From the NCBI GenBank assembly GCA_017428215.1, contig JAFRRH010000031.1:62001-126000 (forward strand): a stretch of DNA of 64,000 bases. Reading direction: 5' to 3'. Below are positions 31,519-40,830 of the stretch, in pieces. The notes under the pieces were generated by a model. That model had not been told where the DNA came from. It did not search any database and was given only the letters and a program-made list of their open reading frames with translations. This DNA is from Selenomonadaceae bacterium (GTDB taxonomy: Bacteria; Bacillota; Negativicutes; Selenomonadales; Selenomonadaceae). The translations under genes and the position numbers were made by a program. Each line of letters starts with the position of its first letter. Position 1 is the first letter of the stretch.

Positions 31519-32148
31519 TTGAATCAAGATAATAGTTCAGAATTGGCTAATGATTTACTCGATGAGGACGATAATTCCTATGACACCATTAAATTTTATG
31601 AGGGCGTCGCCGAATCTCTTATGAATGATTCCGATACCCTTAAAGAGGTCAAAATCCGCGCTAAAAATCTCGCTGAACAGAACGCCCAACAGAAAATCGC
31701 CGATTATGTCAACGAGTTCTTGAAAGATAGATACTTAACCTTTCCTGACGACGAGATTTTATCTATTACCAACCAAATTTTTGAAATCTCCAATATTAAT
31801 TATGGTATGAAAGATTCTGGCGGCAATGAAATGATTATTCAGGCTACCGTCACCGCTAAAGTCGACGATAATGACATTATGAATTGTCTTGTTGGGTTTT
31901 TTAATGAAAGAATCGAGCTTAAATCGGAAAATGAAGCTCTTCGCAGGGAATTTGAAACTATTCGCAATAAAAATGAATCTCTTTGCGCGGAAAATGACAA
32001 CTTGAAATGCCAATATGAAAATCTTCGCAGAGAAATTGAAACTCTTCACGCGGAAAATGGCAACTTGAGACAACAAATGGAAAATCTTCGCAAGAAAATT
32101 GAAACTGCTACCAATATTCGCAATCTTCGCAAGCTTATTTCTAAATGA
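31519..32148 (+). CDS. LPP20-like domain protein with C-terminal coiled coil
   Basis: A 209-residue protein without signal peptide. Residues about 35-125 (KIRAKNLAEQNAQQKIADYVNEF and EMIIQATVTAKVDDNDIMNCL) resemble the LPP20/FlgT-like alpha-beta domain; the match is by eye. Residues 130-205 are a coiled coil of imperfect 21-23-residue repeats (ENLRREIETLHAENGNLRQQ), visible as repeated DNA. TTG 31519 follows AGGAGTG. The truncated gene at 38808 has a similar domain with a signal peptide. The function is unknown. Confidence 0.8.
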   Translation: MNQDNSSELANDLLDEDDNSYDTIKFYEGVAESLMNDSDTLKEVKIRAKNLAEQNAQQKIADYVNEFLKDRYLTFPDDEILSITNQIFEISNINYGMKDSGGNEMIIQATVTAKVDDNDIMNCLVGFFNERIELKSENEALRREFETIRNKNESLCAENDNLKCQYENLRREIETLHAENGNLRQQMENLRKKIETATNIRNLRKLISK

Positions 32149-32169
32149 TAACATTTGCAAAAAAAATTT

Positions 32170-32210
32170 TTGGCGAAACTCCAGCTCGGAGCCTCGCCAT
32201 TTTATTTTTA
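32170..32210. terminator. Bidirectional terminator between the coiled-coil gene and mfd
   Basis: GGCGAAACTCC...GGAGCCTCGCC forms a stem-loop with A/T runs on both sides (AAAAAATTTTT before, TTTTATTTTT after). Confidence 0.65.
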
Positions 32211-35200
32211 GCCGCCTAATGCACGTAGCACATTTAAAATCCGGCTCAACATGTTCTTTTTAGTCCTAAACGTCAAGAAAATCCGTTGCGAACTTTCTAC
32301 AAACTTAAAATCACGTCTAAATATCTTCGACAAATCGATAATTCCCTGCACGGACAATTTTTTTAAGTCGCTGAATAAAATTTCGACTCGCAAATCCTTT
32401 TCCTTGATAGAAATTACGCCTAGATTTTTTGCCGCCAATCTTATCAACGCAATTTGCAATAAATTTTCGACCGGCTCTGTAATTTTTCCGAATCTGTCAG
32501 TTAATTCCTCGCGCAAATCTTTTATTTCCCGTTCCTCGCGTATTACTGCCAATCTGCGATAAATTTCTATCTTGTCACCAGAATTTTCTATGTAGTTTTT
32601 TTCTAGGAATGCCTCAACTGGCAAATTTATTATCGGATTGAGTTCGTTGACGTTTTCAAGGGATTTTTTTTGCAATTTTTTGACTGCATCTTCTAAAAGT
32701 TGGCAATACATTTCAAATCCGACGCTCGCAATATGCCCGTGCTGTTGTGCGCCTAATAAATTACCTGCGCCGCGTATTTGTAAGTCTCTCATTGCGATTT
32801 TAAAGCCCGCGCCCAACTGCGCAAATTCCCGCATTGCTTGTAAACGTTTTTCAGCCGTCTCACTCAAAATTCTATCTGCGCGGTGAACAAAATACGCAAA
32901 TGCCATGCGACTTGACCGTCCAACGCGCCCGCGCATTTGATAAAGTTGCGCCAATCCGAAATTATTCGCGTCGTAAATTATAATTGTGTTCGCATTTGCC
33001 ACATCAAGCCCGCTCTCAATAATTGTTGTTGACAAAAGCACATTAAAAACGCCCTCGTAAAAGTCCATCATAATATTTTCCAGAAAATCATTGGACATTT
33101 GCCCGTGCGCCATTTGAATTTTAGCCTCCGGCACCAATTTTGCCAACCTATCGCGCATTAAATCGATAGTTTCAATACGATTATAGACAAAATACACTTG
33201 CCCGCCGCGCCAAATCTCTCTGTGAATCGCTTCAGCAATAATTTCGTCGCTGTCCTCGATAATATACGTTTGAACGGGGAATCTTTCAGCGGGCGCGGTC
33301 TCAATCAGGCTCATATCACGCGCCCCGACTAAACTCATATGCAAAGTTCGCGGAATTGGCGTCGCTGACAGCGTTAAAACGTCAACGCCCATACTCATTG
33401 CGCGAATTTTTTCTTTTTGTTTGACGCCGAATCTCTGTTCTTCGTCGATAATCAGCAATCCGAGATTTTTAAATTGAATTCTGCTGGATAAAATGGAATG
33501 CGTGCCGATTAAAATATCAACTTGCCCTGCGCGGACTTTTTGGAGAGTAATTCGCTGTTCTTTAGGCGTTCTGAAGCGGCAAATAACATCAACAGTCGGC
33601 AAAAAGCCTGCAAATCGTTCAGAAAAAGTTTGAAAATGCTGTTGAGCTAAAACGGTCGTCGGAACTAAAACTGCGCATTGTTTACCGTTCATTGCGGCTT
33701 TATAGGCGGCGCGGATTGCAACTTCAGTTTTTCCGAAGCCGACATCGCCGCAAATTAATCTGTCCATAGGTTTTGGTAGTTCCATATCGCGTTTTACGTC
33801 CTCGACGGCTTTAATTTGGTCGGCAGTTTCTTCGTAGGGAAAAGCGTCTTCAAATTCGCGTTGCGAGGCGTCATCAACGTCAAAAGCGAAGCCAGGCGCA
33901 TTTTCGCGGCGTGCGTACAGTTCCAAAAGTTTTTCTGCAATGTCTTCGACGGCGGCGGCGGCTCTCGATTTAGCTTTAGTCCACTCTCCGGAACCTAAAC
34001 GCGACAATTTCGGCGTAGAATTATCATCTGAAATATATTTTTGCAGATATTGAACTTGCTCGACGGGAATATAAAGTTTATCGGTGCCGCCGTATTGAAT
34101 TTGTAGAAAATCTTTGCGTTGACCGTTGAATTCCAGAGTTTCGACGCCTAAATATTTGCCAATGCCGTTATCGACGTGCACAACGTAATCACCGGGCTTA
34201 ATTTCGTTAAAATGTTTAATTCTATCGCCTGCGCCCTGAAAAATTTTTTTACGCCGATGAATTTGCCCGCCGAATATATTTTTTTCTGTAAGGACGGTAA
34301 TTTTAGCATTAGGAAGTGTAAAACCGTCGCTTAAATTGCCGAGTTGCAGATTAACATCGCTCAAATCATTTTCCGCCAAAAGTTTTTTCAAGCCGAGCAT
34401 TTTAGATTGACTGGAGAAGACGATATAAATTTTTTGCCCGATTTCGTTAAGGCGTGCGAGTTCCTCAAGTAAAAATTTTGTTTGCCCTTGAAAACTGGTA
34501 ACATTAGTTGCGTTAATGCCAATAGATTCCGTTGGTTCGACGCCGCGAATATTTTTCATCATAAGTTCTAAGTAAATCAGCGTACTCAATCGGGAATGTT
34601 GGACGAGTTCATTAAACGAGAAAATTTTTTTCTTAAGTTCCGGAGTTTCGACAGTCAAATTGCGAATAGCCTCGAAAATTCTAGCGGGTTCGTCAAAAAT
34701 AATTGTAGCATTTTCGCCGGCGCAAGTTAGAAATGGTTCAGTAGTATTGACAAAATTTTTTATCGGCAAAATGGTAATGGATTGAATTTTTTTATTAGTA
34801 CGGAGCGTATTAATATCGATTTCGCGCAGAGAATCGACTTCATCTCCGAAAAATTCTACGCGACAAGGCGTCGGCTCATTAATCGGATAAAAATCGACAA
34901 TGCCGCCGTGCACGCTAAATTTTCCTATCGAATCGACTTTATCGGAGCGTTCGTAGCCGAATTCGTCAAGCTTTAGCAAGAAATTTTCAAGCGATAAATG
35001 CTGTTCAACTTTAATTGACAGTTGCGATTTTAAGAAGTCTTGCCTTGAAAAATCTTTTTTAACAGCGGCGGCGGCGGTAGCTAGCAAAATTATTTTTTCG
35101 CCGCGCAGAAGTCTTGAAAATATTTCCAAACGCCTAGCTTGCCGCTCAATACCGACGGTGCTAGCGTTTACATCAATTAAATCCAGTTCTGGAAGTTCCA

Positions 35201-35435
35201 CGACTTCGACATAAGGCAAAAATTCTGTTAAATCGTCGTACCACGCGGAAATTTTTTCTCTATCACTTACCAAAATAATCATAGGGCGCGGATTTAATTC
35301 ATAAGCGGCGGCGACTGGCAAAATCTTTTGGGAACCAGCCAATCCGTAGATTAAAAACTCTCCACGCTTAGAAAATTTTTTAGCCGAGTTCAAAATAGTA
35401 GTGTCGCGCAATACTTCTGCTAAAATGTTGTGCAT
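32208..35435 (-). CDS. mfd: Transcription-repair coupling factor Mfd
   Basis: Mfd removes RNA polymerase stalled at DNA lesions and recruits UvrA. The 1075-residue protein has the UvrB-homology head, the RNA-polymerase interaction domain near GDYVVHVDNGIGKYLGVE, and SF2 helicase motifs: ICGDVGFGKTEVAIRA (Walker A), LLIIDEEQRFGVKQKE (DEEQ box), LTLSATPIPRT, and GRVGRSSRMAFAYF. The TRCF C-terminal domain follows. AGGGAG precedes ATG 35435, and a TATAAT (35454-35459, minus) lies so close that the leader is very short. Confidence 0.98.
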   Translation of the reverse strand: MHNILAEVLRDTTILNSAKKFSKRGEFLIYGLAGSQKILPVAAAYELNPRPMIILVSDREKISAWYDDLTEFLPYVEVVELPELDLIDVNASTVGIERQARRLEIFSRLLRGEKIILLATAAAAVKKDFSRQDFLKSQLSIKVEQHLSLENFLLKLDEFGYERSDKVDSIGKFSVHGGIVDFYPINEPTPCRVEFFGDEVDSLREIDINTLRTNKKIQSITILPIKNFVNTTEPFLTCAGENATIIFDEPARIFEAIRNLTVETPELKKKIFSFNELVQHSRLSTLIYLELMMKNIRGVEPTESIGINATNVTSFQGQTKFLLEELARLNEIGQKIYIVFSSQSKMLGLKKLLAENDLSDVNLQLGNLSDGFTLPNAKITVLTEKNIFGGQIHRRKKIFQGAGDRIKHFNEIKPGDYVVHVDNGIGKYLGVETLEFNGQRKDFLQIQYGGTDKLYIPVEQVQYLQKYISDDNSTPKLSRLGSGEWTKAKSRAAAAVEDIAEKLLELYARRENAPGFAFDVDDASQREFEDAFPYEETADQIKAVEDVKRDMELPKPMDRLICGDVGFGKTEVAIRAAYKAAMNGKQCAVLVPTTVLAQQHFQTFSERFAGFLPTVDVICRFRTPKEQRITLQKVRAGQVDILIGTHSILSSRIQFKNLGLLIIDEEQRFGVKQKEKIRAMSMGVDVLTLSATPIPRTLHMSLVGARDMSLIETAPAERFPVQTYIIEDSDEIIAEAIHREIWRGGQVYFVYNRIETIDLMRDRLAKLVPEAKIQMAHGQMSNDFLENIMMDFYEGVFNVLLSTTIIESGLDVANANTIIIYDANNFGLAQLYQMRGRVGRSSRMAFAYFVHRADRILSETAEKRLQAMREFAQLGAGFKIAMRDLQIRGAGNLLGAQQHGHIASVGFEMYCQLLEDAVKKLQKKSLENVNELNPIINLPVEAFLEKNYIENSGDKIEIYRRLAVIREEREIKDLREELTDRFGKITEPVENLLQIALIRLAAKNLGVISIKEKDLRVEILFSDLKKLSVQGIIDLSKIFRRDFKFVESSQRIFLTFRTKKNMLSRILNVLRALGG

Positions 35436-35526
35436 AAATCTCCCTCCACAGCTATTATAAACAAAAAAAAAATTGCCGCAATGATGATAGATCGTGCGAC
35501 AGATGTTTTAATAATTTTCTTTAAGT

Positions 35527-35895
35527 TTATAGCGATTCCAAATCAGGACGCAAATTTTTCGCGCCGCCCAAATACACGTGCTGAATTTGATTTTGTGCTT
35601 TATCAACGTCCGCCAAAATTAAAACTCTTATGCAAAGAGGCAAAGAATTTTCAACTGTGGGTTCTCGCGTATCGAACAGCGGCACTAATCGGAAAGCTGG
35701 CATTTGCCTTACTGCAGAGCTAGGAAAAGCGGCAGTTAAATCTTCCGTCGTCGAAAAAATCATCGCACCGATATTTTCTGCGTGCAATTTATTCATTGAT
35801 AAAATTTTTGTGACGAGGAGCCGCGCTGCTTGCCAAATTTTTTCCTTAGAATTTTCGTCGACTGTTATCGCTCCACGAATTCCGCGCATTGTCAT
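35527..35895 (-). CDS. aroH: Monofunctional chorismate mutase, AroH type
   Basis: This enzyme turns chorismate into prephenate for Phe and Tyr synthesis. The 122-residue product has the AroH-class start MRGIRGAITVDENS, then IGAMIFSTTEDLTAAFPSSAVR and LCIRVLILADVDKAQNQIQHVYLGGAKNLRPDL, as in Bacillus AroH. ATG 35895 is chosen, nine bases after AAGGAG. It follows the ABC-F-like gene closely. DAHP synthase (52198) is elsewhere in the window. Confidence 0.93.
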   Translation of the reverse strand: MTMRGIRGAITVDENSKEKIWQAARLLVTKILSMNKLHAENIGAMIFSTTEDLTAAFPSSAVRQMPAFRLVPLFDTREPTVENSLPLCIRVLILADVDKAQNQIQHVYLGGAKNLRPDLESL

Positions 35896-35908
35896 TAAAA
35901 TCAACTCC

Positions 35909-36982
35909 TTAAAGCTTGTACTTGTCCTTAATCTGCAATTTAACTGTTTCGTTCGCTAAAAAGTCTTCGTAATTTGAAATCCTATCAACTGTGCCTTGCG
36001 GCGTAATGTCCATGATTCGATTGGCTATTGCTTGAATAAAGGCGCGGTCTTCGTCAACAAAAATAATCGTGCCGGGGAAGTCAATTAAACTTTTTTCCAG
36101 CTCCTCAATCGACGGTAAGTCCAAGCAAGCAGTCGGATTGTCGAGCAACAAAAAATTCGCCGTGCCGAACGCCAGCTTGTCGAATTCAACTCTAGCCGCC
36201 GCACCCGTATAAACTCGTGGCATATAAAAAACTTTCACGCCGTGAGTAAAATTTATTTTCCCGCGCAGGCAACCGCCAGTTTCGTCTTGCTTTTGATAAG
36301 CTATTGCCAAAGTCTTTAAAAGTTTAGATTTTCCAAGATCATTTTTCCCGACGAACGCGATTTTTTGTCCCTGCCGAATTGTAAAGCTTACGTCTTTAAA
36401 TAGCGGCTCGCCGTCGCGATTTTTTAATAAGCCGTTCGCCTCAAGGACAATAGGCACTTCACCTGAAGGCGTCTTTGGCAAAAGCGGTGCGCAATCAATT
36501 CTTATCGGCTCAACTGGTGAACTGCCAAGTTGAATCGTCCGTGCACAAGTCTCTTGCAGAAAATATCTATCACTACTTGCGATGACGGTTGTTAAAGTTT
36601 CGTTTTCGCGAAGGAAATTTATCAGCCATTCGATACCGTCCGCGTCGAGGTTTTTAGTCGGTTCGTCGAGGAGCAAAATTATTTCGTCGGCGTTGAGTCC
36701 GTGCAATGCCCGCTTAAGTTTTTCAATCGCTGACATTTCCGCCATACGCAGTTCGGAAAAATCCGCGTAGACACTGCCGTTAACGGAGAGGACTTCACCG
36801 GAAATTTTCAACTCGCCCGCCGTCGGCAAAATTCTATTAGCTAAAATGTCCAGCAAGGTCGATTTGCCTGCGCCCTCGCCGCCGATTATGCCGACTTTTT
36901 CGCCGTGTGCAATTTCTAAGTTGAAACCAGAAAAAATTTCTCGTTTGCCTAGCTTGAGTTCCAAGTCTTTTATTTTTATCAA
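35909..36982 (-). CDS. Degenerate, compact ABC-F-like tandem ATPase
   Basis: A 357-residue protein with two ABC ATPase halves, much shorter than usual ABC-F proteins (500-650). Half 1 has Walker A GGEGAGKST (about residue 35) and Walker B LLLDEPTKNLD. Half 2 has a weakened Walker A, GKNDLGKSK, and LLLDNPTACLD, where the catalytic glutamate is asparagine. Neither half has a recognisable LSGGQ signature; MSAIE and TGAAA occupy those places. It may be a non-hydrolysing or regulatory member. TTG 36982 is chosen after GGAGTGGAG. It lies 13 bases upstream of aroH. Confidence 0.8.
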   Translation of the reverse strand: MIKIKDLELKLGKREIFSGFNLEIAHGEKVGIIGGEGAGKSTLLDILANRILPTAGELKISGEVLSVNGSVYADFSELRMAEMSAIEKLKRALHGLNADEIILLLDEPTKNLDADGIEWLINFLRENETLTTVIASSDRYFLQETCARTIQLGSSPVEPIRIDCAPLLPKTPSGEVPIVLEANGLLKNRDGEPLFKDVSFTIRQGQKIAFVGKNDLGKSKLLKTLAIAYQKQDETGGCLRGKINFTHGVKVFYMPRVYTGAAARVEFDKLAFGTANFLLLDNPTACLDLPSIEELEKSLIDFPGTIIFVDEDRAFIQAIANRIMDITPQGTVDRISNYEDFLANETVKLQIKDKYKL

Positions 36983-37089
36983 AATTCTCCACTCCTTTTT
37001 TTGAAGAATATAACAACAATCGCCCGCTGTCAATGAATAAAAATATACTTCTAAAGCGTATTGATAAACGTTAGGCTTGAATCAAAATA

Positions 37090-37430
37090 ACAGCAAGCAA
37101 GACGAAATTCTCAAAGCTTGAGATTGGATAAAATCGCGAATTTGTGAAGAAGAAAAAGCTCTATTGCCAAGAACGGTTTTGCCGCCTCTGGACACGCCGA
37201 TTGCCTGGTTGCCATGTTTTTTTAGTGCTTCTGCGGCGCGTTGATGTACTTTGCAAAATGTCGAATCGATTTGAATGAGCTTTGTCCGTGTCGGATACTA
37301 TTGCTTCCAAAATGTTCTCGAAGACTATTGCATTGGAGACTTTCAAGGGATTTAAGCCCGGAGTTGCCTTTGGCTCAGGTAACAACACCTCTATTATTTC
37401 TTCTTTCCTTTTTGTCAAGCAGTAAATGGT
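37090..37430 (-). pseudogene. IS5-type transposase relic
   Basis: Two minus-strand frames together resemble an IS5-family transposase. KRKEEIIEVLLPEPKATPG is like the N-terminal part; after a frame change come LIQIDSTFCKVHQRAAEAL and KKHGNQAIGVSRGGKT, which match the D-S-T-x-x-K-V-H and SRGGxTTKIH region. The rest, including the remaining catalytic residues, is missing. No terminal inverted repeats could be seen. It is clearly dead. Confidence 0.65.
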
Positions 37431-37439
37431 AAAATGAGT

Positions 37440-37867
37440 TCGACATAAGCATTTCCTTACTATATTTGTTCAAACTTGGTCTACCAAAAGATTTGCGAAA
37501 GTACGGCTCTAGACTAGTAAATTGTAGAAATGCAGTTGGCGTTAAATCGTCGTAAGTGTGGCAAAGTGAAAATGGGAAATATAAAATGCCATAATGCGTT
37601 AAAGGCGCACTCAAGCTCACAGGCTTAGAGCAAAAACCTAAGGTTATATGCAAAGATAGAATTATCGGAACAAGGAAAGGTGCCGAACGTTAGTAAGCCG
37701 ACGAAGAAAAATAAGCGGTTGAATCGGCACTGAAAAGTAGTGCTCGAACCAGTGAAGTTTCTGTAATGGAGCTTGAACAATGGGCACCAGTCTTGGATAA
37801 TTTCAAACAATCACTCAAACGAATAAGGATTCGAGCAAGACCAAAAGTGTCGCTGAGGTGATGCCTT
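37440..37867 (+). other. Non-coding leader of the group II intron remnant, tentative
   Basis: No credible gene is seen. The stretch ahead of the intron ORF fragment could be the remains of ribozyme domains I-IV (for example AGAGCAAAAACCTAAGGTTA at 37626-37645), but it is short for them, and no confident 5' boundary or domain structure could be drawn. Confidence 0.35.
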
Positions 37868-38400
37868 ATGACCGAAGAAAATATCTATAACAATCTGTAT
37901 GAACGGGCGAAAAGCGGAAACACTTCATTAATCTAATGCCGCTCGTCCTTAGCAGAGAAAATATTTTGCTTGCATACAGAAACATTAAGAACAACACATG
38001 GAGCAATTCTGCCGGTACCGACAAACTCACCATAGCGGACATTGGAAATCTAACACCTGAAGAAGTCACAGCGAAATTCAGATACATAGTTTCGGGCACA
38101 AAAAGAGGCATTTGGGATAGACTGATACAGCAATGTTTCGAGCAAGTATTGGAACCAATATGCGAAGCGCAATTCAGCAAACATAGCTATGGATTCAGAC
38201 CAAATCGCTCAGTAGAAAATGCAATATCCGACACATATCAGAGGATGCAACTAAGTAAATTGCATTATGTCATCGAATTTGACATCAAGGAATTTTTTGA
38301 CAATGTGAATCACGCAAAACCAACAGGCTTAAAGAAAGAAGTAGGAAAGGAAGAAAAGTTACTTCGGCTGAAAAAAACAGATACGGCAAATCGGCAATGC
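37868..38400 (+). pseudogene. ltrA: Group II intron reverse transcriptase/maturase, N-terminal fragment
   Basis: ATG 37868 opens MTEENIYNNLYERAKSG. A frame change near 37918 leads into HFINLMPLVLSRENILLAYRN, then SAGTDKLTI, YGFRPNRSVENAISD and YVIEFDIKEFFDNVNH, the N-terminal finger and first palm motifs of intron-encoded reverse transcriptases. After about residue 150 the match ends abruptly. The YADD catalytic motif and the maturase domain are absent, so the enzyme cannot work. Confidence 0.85.
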
Positions 38401-38840
38401 TAAGATATTTAGCGAATGAGCCAATCTATCCTATCTGCTATGTAAAGTTCAAAATTCCGAAGAATAAAAATAGTAATGCAGAAGTCAACCAAGTTGACGA
38501 ACTTAAAGCAAAGCTTATAAGGCAACCATTATGCGGCAGAAGCATAGAATACGCAGATAATCCCATTTCTCTATACTCTGTTCAGAAGGGAAAATGTGCA
38601 GTTACAGGAGAAAGTTTTACTTCAACAGCGGAAATTTATTGCCACCACAAAATACCAAAGTCACAAGGTGGCACGGATGAATACTTAAATTTGATTTTAG
38701 TCACGATTACAATTCATAAACTTATACACACAATAGAGGCTGAAACGATTAAAAATTATCTGAAAATTTGCAAGTCTGATATGAAAAAGCTCAATGTGTT
38801 AAGAAAATTAGTTGGAAATACAATTCTTTCGGTATTTTGA
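38397..38840 (+). pseudogene. Group II intron maturase, C-terminal HNH endonuclease fragment
   Basis: This frame holds the C-terminus of the same kind of protein: IYPICYVKFKIPKNK, GRSIEYADNPISLYSVQKG, then the HNH region KCAVTGESF, EIYCHHKIPKSQGGTDEYLNL and IHKLIHT. It joins the N-terminal fragment with a loss of roughly 250-300 residues in between. No domain V or VI ribozyme sequence follows before the next gene, so the 3' end of the element is also lost. Confidence 0.85.
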
Positions 38841-39038
38841 AAAGTTATGGATATAAACTCCGGCTTTTTCACGGGCGTCCCGTAGTGCTCTTTCGCGAGC
38901 GCGTTCCCGTGCCATATTTACATCTTCCACCGCTCCCAAAACGTAATATTCGTCGACACCTTCGTAAGTTTCAACTTTAGCATGAGCAGTCGAGAAAACA
39001 AACAAAGACATTAACACTGCAATCAAGAAGCGTTTCAT
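38808..39038 (-). pseudogene. Truncated secreted LPP20-like protein
   Basis: The 76-residue frame has a signal peptide (MKRFLIAVLMSLFVFSTAHA), then a start of the LPP20/FlgT-like domain (YEGVDEYYVLGAVEDVNMAR, ERALRDAREKAGVYIHNFSK), similar in pattern to residues 40-70 of the protein at 31519. It then runs into sequence antisense to the intron HNH fragment and stops. The rest of the domain is missing, so insertion or deletion linked to the mobile elements truncated it. Confidence 0.7.
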
Positions 39039-39196
39039 TCATTACACCGCCATTCTTTTACGCCAATTAGAAAAAACTGGGTAATATGTTTCAAAAAATA
39101 TTCTTCATATATCGCCTTTTACCTGCAATATTAAAAAAATATTGATGTAGCAAATTTAGTGGCAATATGGTATATTTTTATTAAGGAGGCGTTGAA

Positions 39197-39598
39197 ATGA
39201 CTGTTAAAACTTTGTACCGCGTGAAATTTTTCGACACGGACACGTTTGGCATTGTGCACCACTCGAATTATATCCGCTGGTTTGAAACGGGGCGCGTAGA
39301 ATTTTTGCGTGCATTGGGAATTGATTTAAACGAGATGATGAACGACGGGATTTTATTTCCGATTATCGAGATTGGCGCGAAATTTCATGCGCCCGCGAAG
39401 TTTGATGACGAGTTGGAAATTGTGACGACGGCTGAAGCTTTGACTAAGGCGAAGATGAAATTTAATTACGTGATTCGTAAACGCGGCGAGGAGAAAATTT
39501 TGGCGGAAGGAACTTCAACAAACGTTTTTACAAGCGGTGGGAAAATTTGCCGCTTGCCTGATAAATATTCTGCGCGGCTTGCCGAAGGTTTGGAATGA
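39197..39598 (+). CDS. Acyl-CoA thioesterase, YbgC/4HBT family
   Basis: A 133-residue hotdog-fold thioesterase. The catalytic motif is FFDTDTFGIVHHSNYIRWFE, with the aspartate (DTD) and histidine region of 4-hydroxybenzoyl-CoA thioesterases. Later come FDDELEIVTTAEALTKAKMKF and an ending typical of YbgC-like proteins. The substrate is an acyl-CoA or acyl-ACP; which one cannot be told. GGAGGCGTTGAAATG gives a strong start. The stop overlaps the next gene by four bases (ATGA). Confidence 0.92.
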   Translation: MTVKTLYRVKFFDTDTFGIVHHSNYIRWFETGRVEFLRALGIDLNEMMNDGILFPIIEIGAKFHAPAKFDDELEIVTTAEALTKAKMKFNYVIRKRGEEKILAEGTSTNVFTSGGKICRLPDKYSARLAEGLE

Positions 39599-40830
39599 GC
39601 CGAAGATTTTTCCTAAAGATTTTAATTGCGTTGGGGCTTGGAGCATACTTTCCGAAGTTAGCAGAGGCGTCACGACTTGACGAACTTCACACGCCGCAAG
39701 ACGGTTACGAGCCGTTGACAAGCGTAAAATTTTTGCGGCAAGTCGTCACTAAAGATTCAAGGTCGTCGCGAATGATTATGTGGCAATCGGATTCGGCAGA
39801 AAATTTTCAAGTGGAGTGGCAACTTGTCGGCGAGGCTACGGCGCATTTTTCCGAAGTTGAACAAAAAGATTTTATTTGCTCGTGCAAGTTGGAAAATCTT
39901 AAGCCGGCGAGTTTGTACAAGTTCCGAATAGTTTCGGGCGAGCGTGCGACTTCTTGGCAAGATTTGCGGACGGCGGGCGACGGAGAATTTCAAATGTTAA
40001 TCTTCGCGGATTCGCAATGCGAGAACTATGAAATTTGGCAACGAACAGCAGACACGGCTCAAGAAAATTTTCCAGACGCGGAACTTGTCACAGTTATAGG
40101 CGATTTGGTAGACAATGGCGAGGCGGATTATCAATGGCGAGCGTGGCATTTGGCGGCGACTAAACTTTTAACAGGAAAAATTTTTGCGCCCGTCATGGGC
40201 AATCACGAATGTTACGGCGTCGATTGGTTTAACGCATTGCCGACGGGTTATCTAAATCAATTCATACTCCCCAACAACGGCGCAAAAAATTTCGGCGGAT
40301 ATTTTTATTCGTTTGATTATGGCGCGGCGCATTTTTTTATCTTAAACACGCAATTTGTCGAGCTGGACAAGTTTAAGCCCAAATTGCAGTCCGCGCAGGA
40401 ATATTTTTTCCGTCGCGACGCCGCCAATACAAATCGACGTTGGAAAATAGTTTTAATGCACAAGGACATTTACGACTACGCGCAGGATAAATTTAACGAC
40501 ATTGCCGACAGATTTTTGGAGCTGTTCGACGAGCTGGAGATTGATTTGGTATTCACGGGGCATTTGCACACCTACAGAAATCGCGGGAAAATTTTTGCGC
40601 GTAAAAAATCTGCGCGGGGCACGACGTACATTTTATGCGGGCGAGCGGGCGACCAAAAATATGTGGAGCCTCATTCAACGATTGACGACGTGACGTATAA
40701 AAATTTGCAAGAAGAGCCAGAAAGTTTTATCGTGCTAAACGTTAACGCGACGGAAATAAATTTGACGGCTCAAACTGTCAACGGAGAAATTTTGGATAAA
40801 TTTACAATCAGAAAGGATGATTTTAAATGA
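39595..40830 (+). CDS. Tat-exported metallophosphoesterase (purple acid phosphatase-like)
   Basis: The 411-residue protein begins MSRRFFLKILIALGLGAYF, a twin-arginine signal (SRRxFLK). Residues about 40-125 form a fibronectin-like N-domain as in purple acid phosphatases. The catalytic domain shows FADSQ, VIGDLVDNGE (near 169), MGNHECYG (near 202), VLMHKDIYD and TGHLHTYRN (near 322), the dimetal ligands of calcineurin-type phosphoesterases. Export folded with bound metals explains the Tat route. It overlaps the thioesterase and the next ATPase gene by four bases each. Confidence 0.92.
   Translation: MSRRFFLKILIALGLGAYFPKLAEASRLDELHTPQDGYEPLTSVKFLRQVVTKDSRSSRMIMWQSDSAENFQVEWQLVGEATAHFSEVEQKDFICSCKLENLKPASLYKFRIVSGERATSWQDLRTAGDGEFQMLIFADSQCENYEIWQRTADTAQENFPDAELVTVIGDLVDNGEADYQWRAWHLAATKLLTGKIFAPVMGNHECYGVDWFNALPTGYLNQFILPNNGAKNFGGYFYSFDYGAAHFFILNTQFVELDKFKPKLQSAQEYFFRRDAANTNRRWKIVLMHKDIYDYAQDKFNDIADRFLELFDELEIDLVFTGHLHTYRNRGKIFARKKSARGTTYILCGRAGDQKYVEPHSTIDDVTYKNLQEEPESFIVLNVNATEINLTAQTVNGEILDKFTIRKDDFK

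Noticed and set aside
37161..37653. Two minus-strand open frames as intact genes
   Set aside because: They correspond to pieces of an IS5-type transposase in different registers and to non-coding flank, with no sign of a whole protein.
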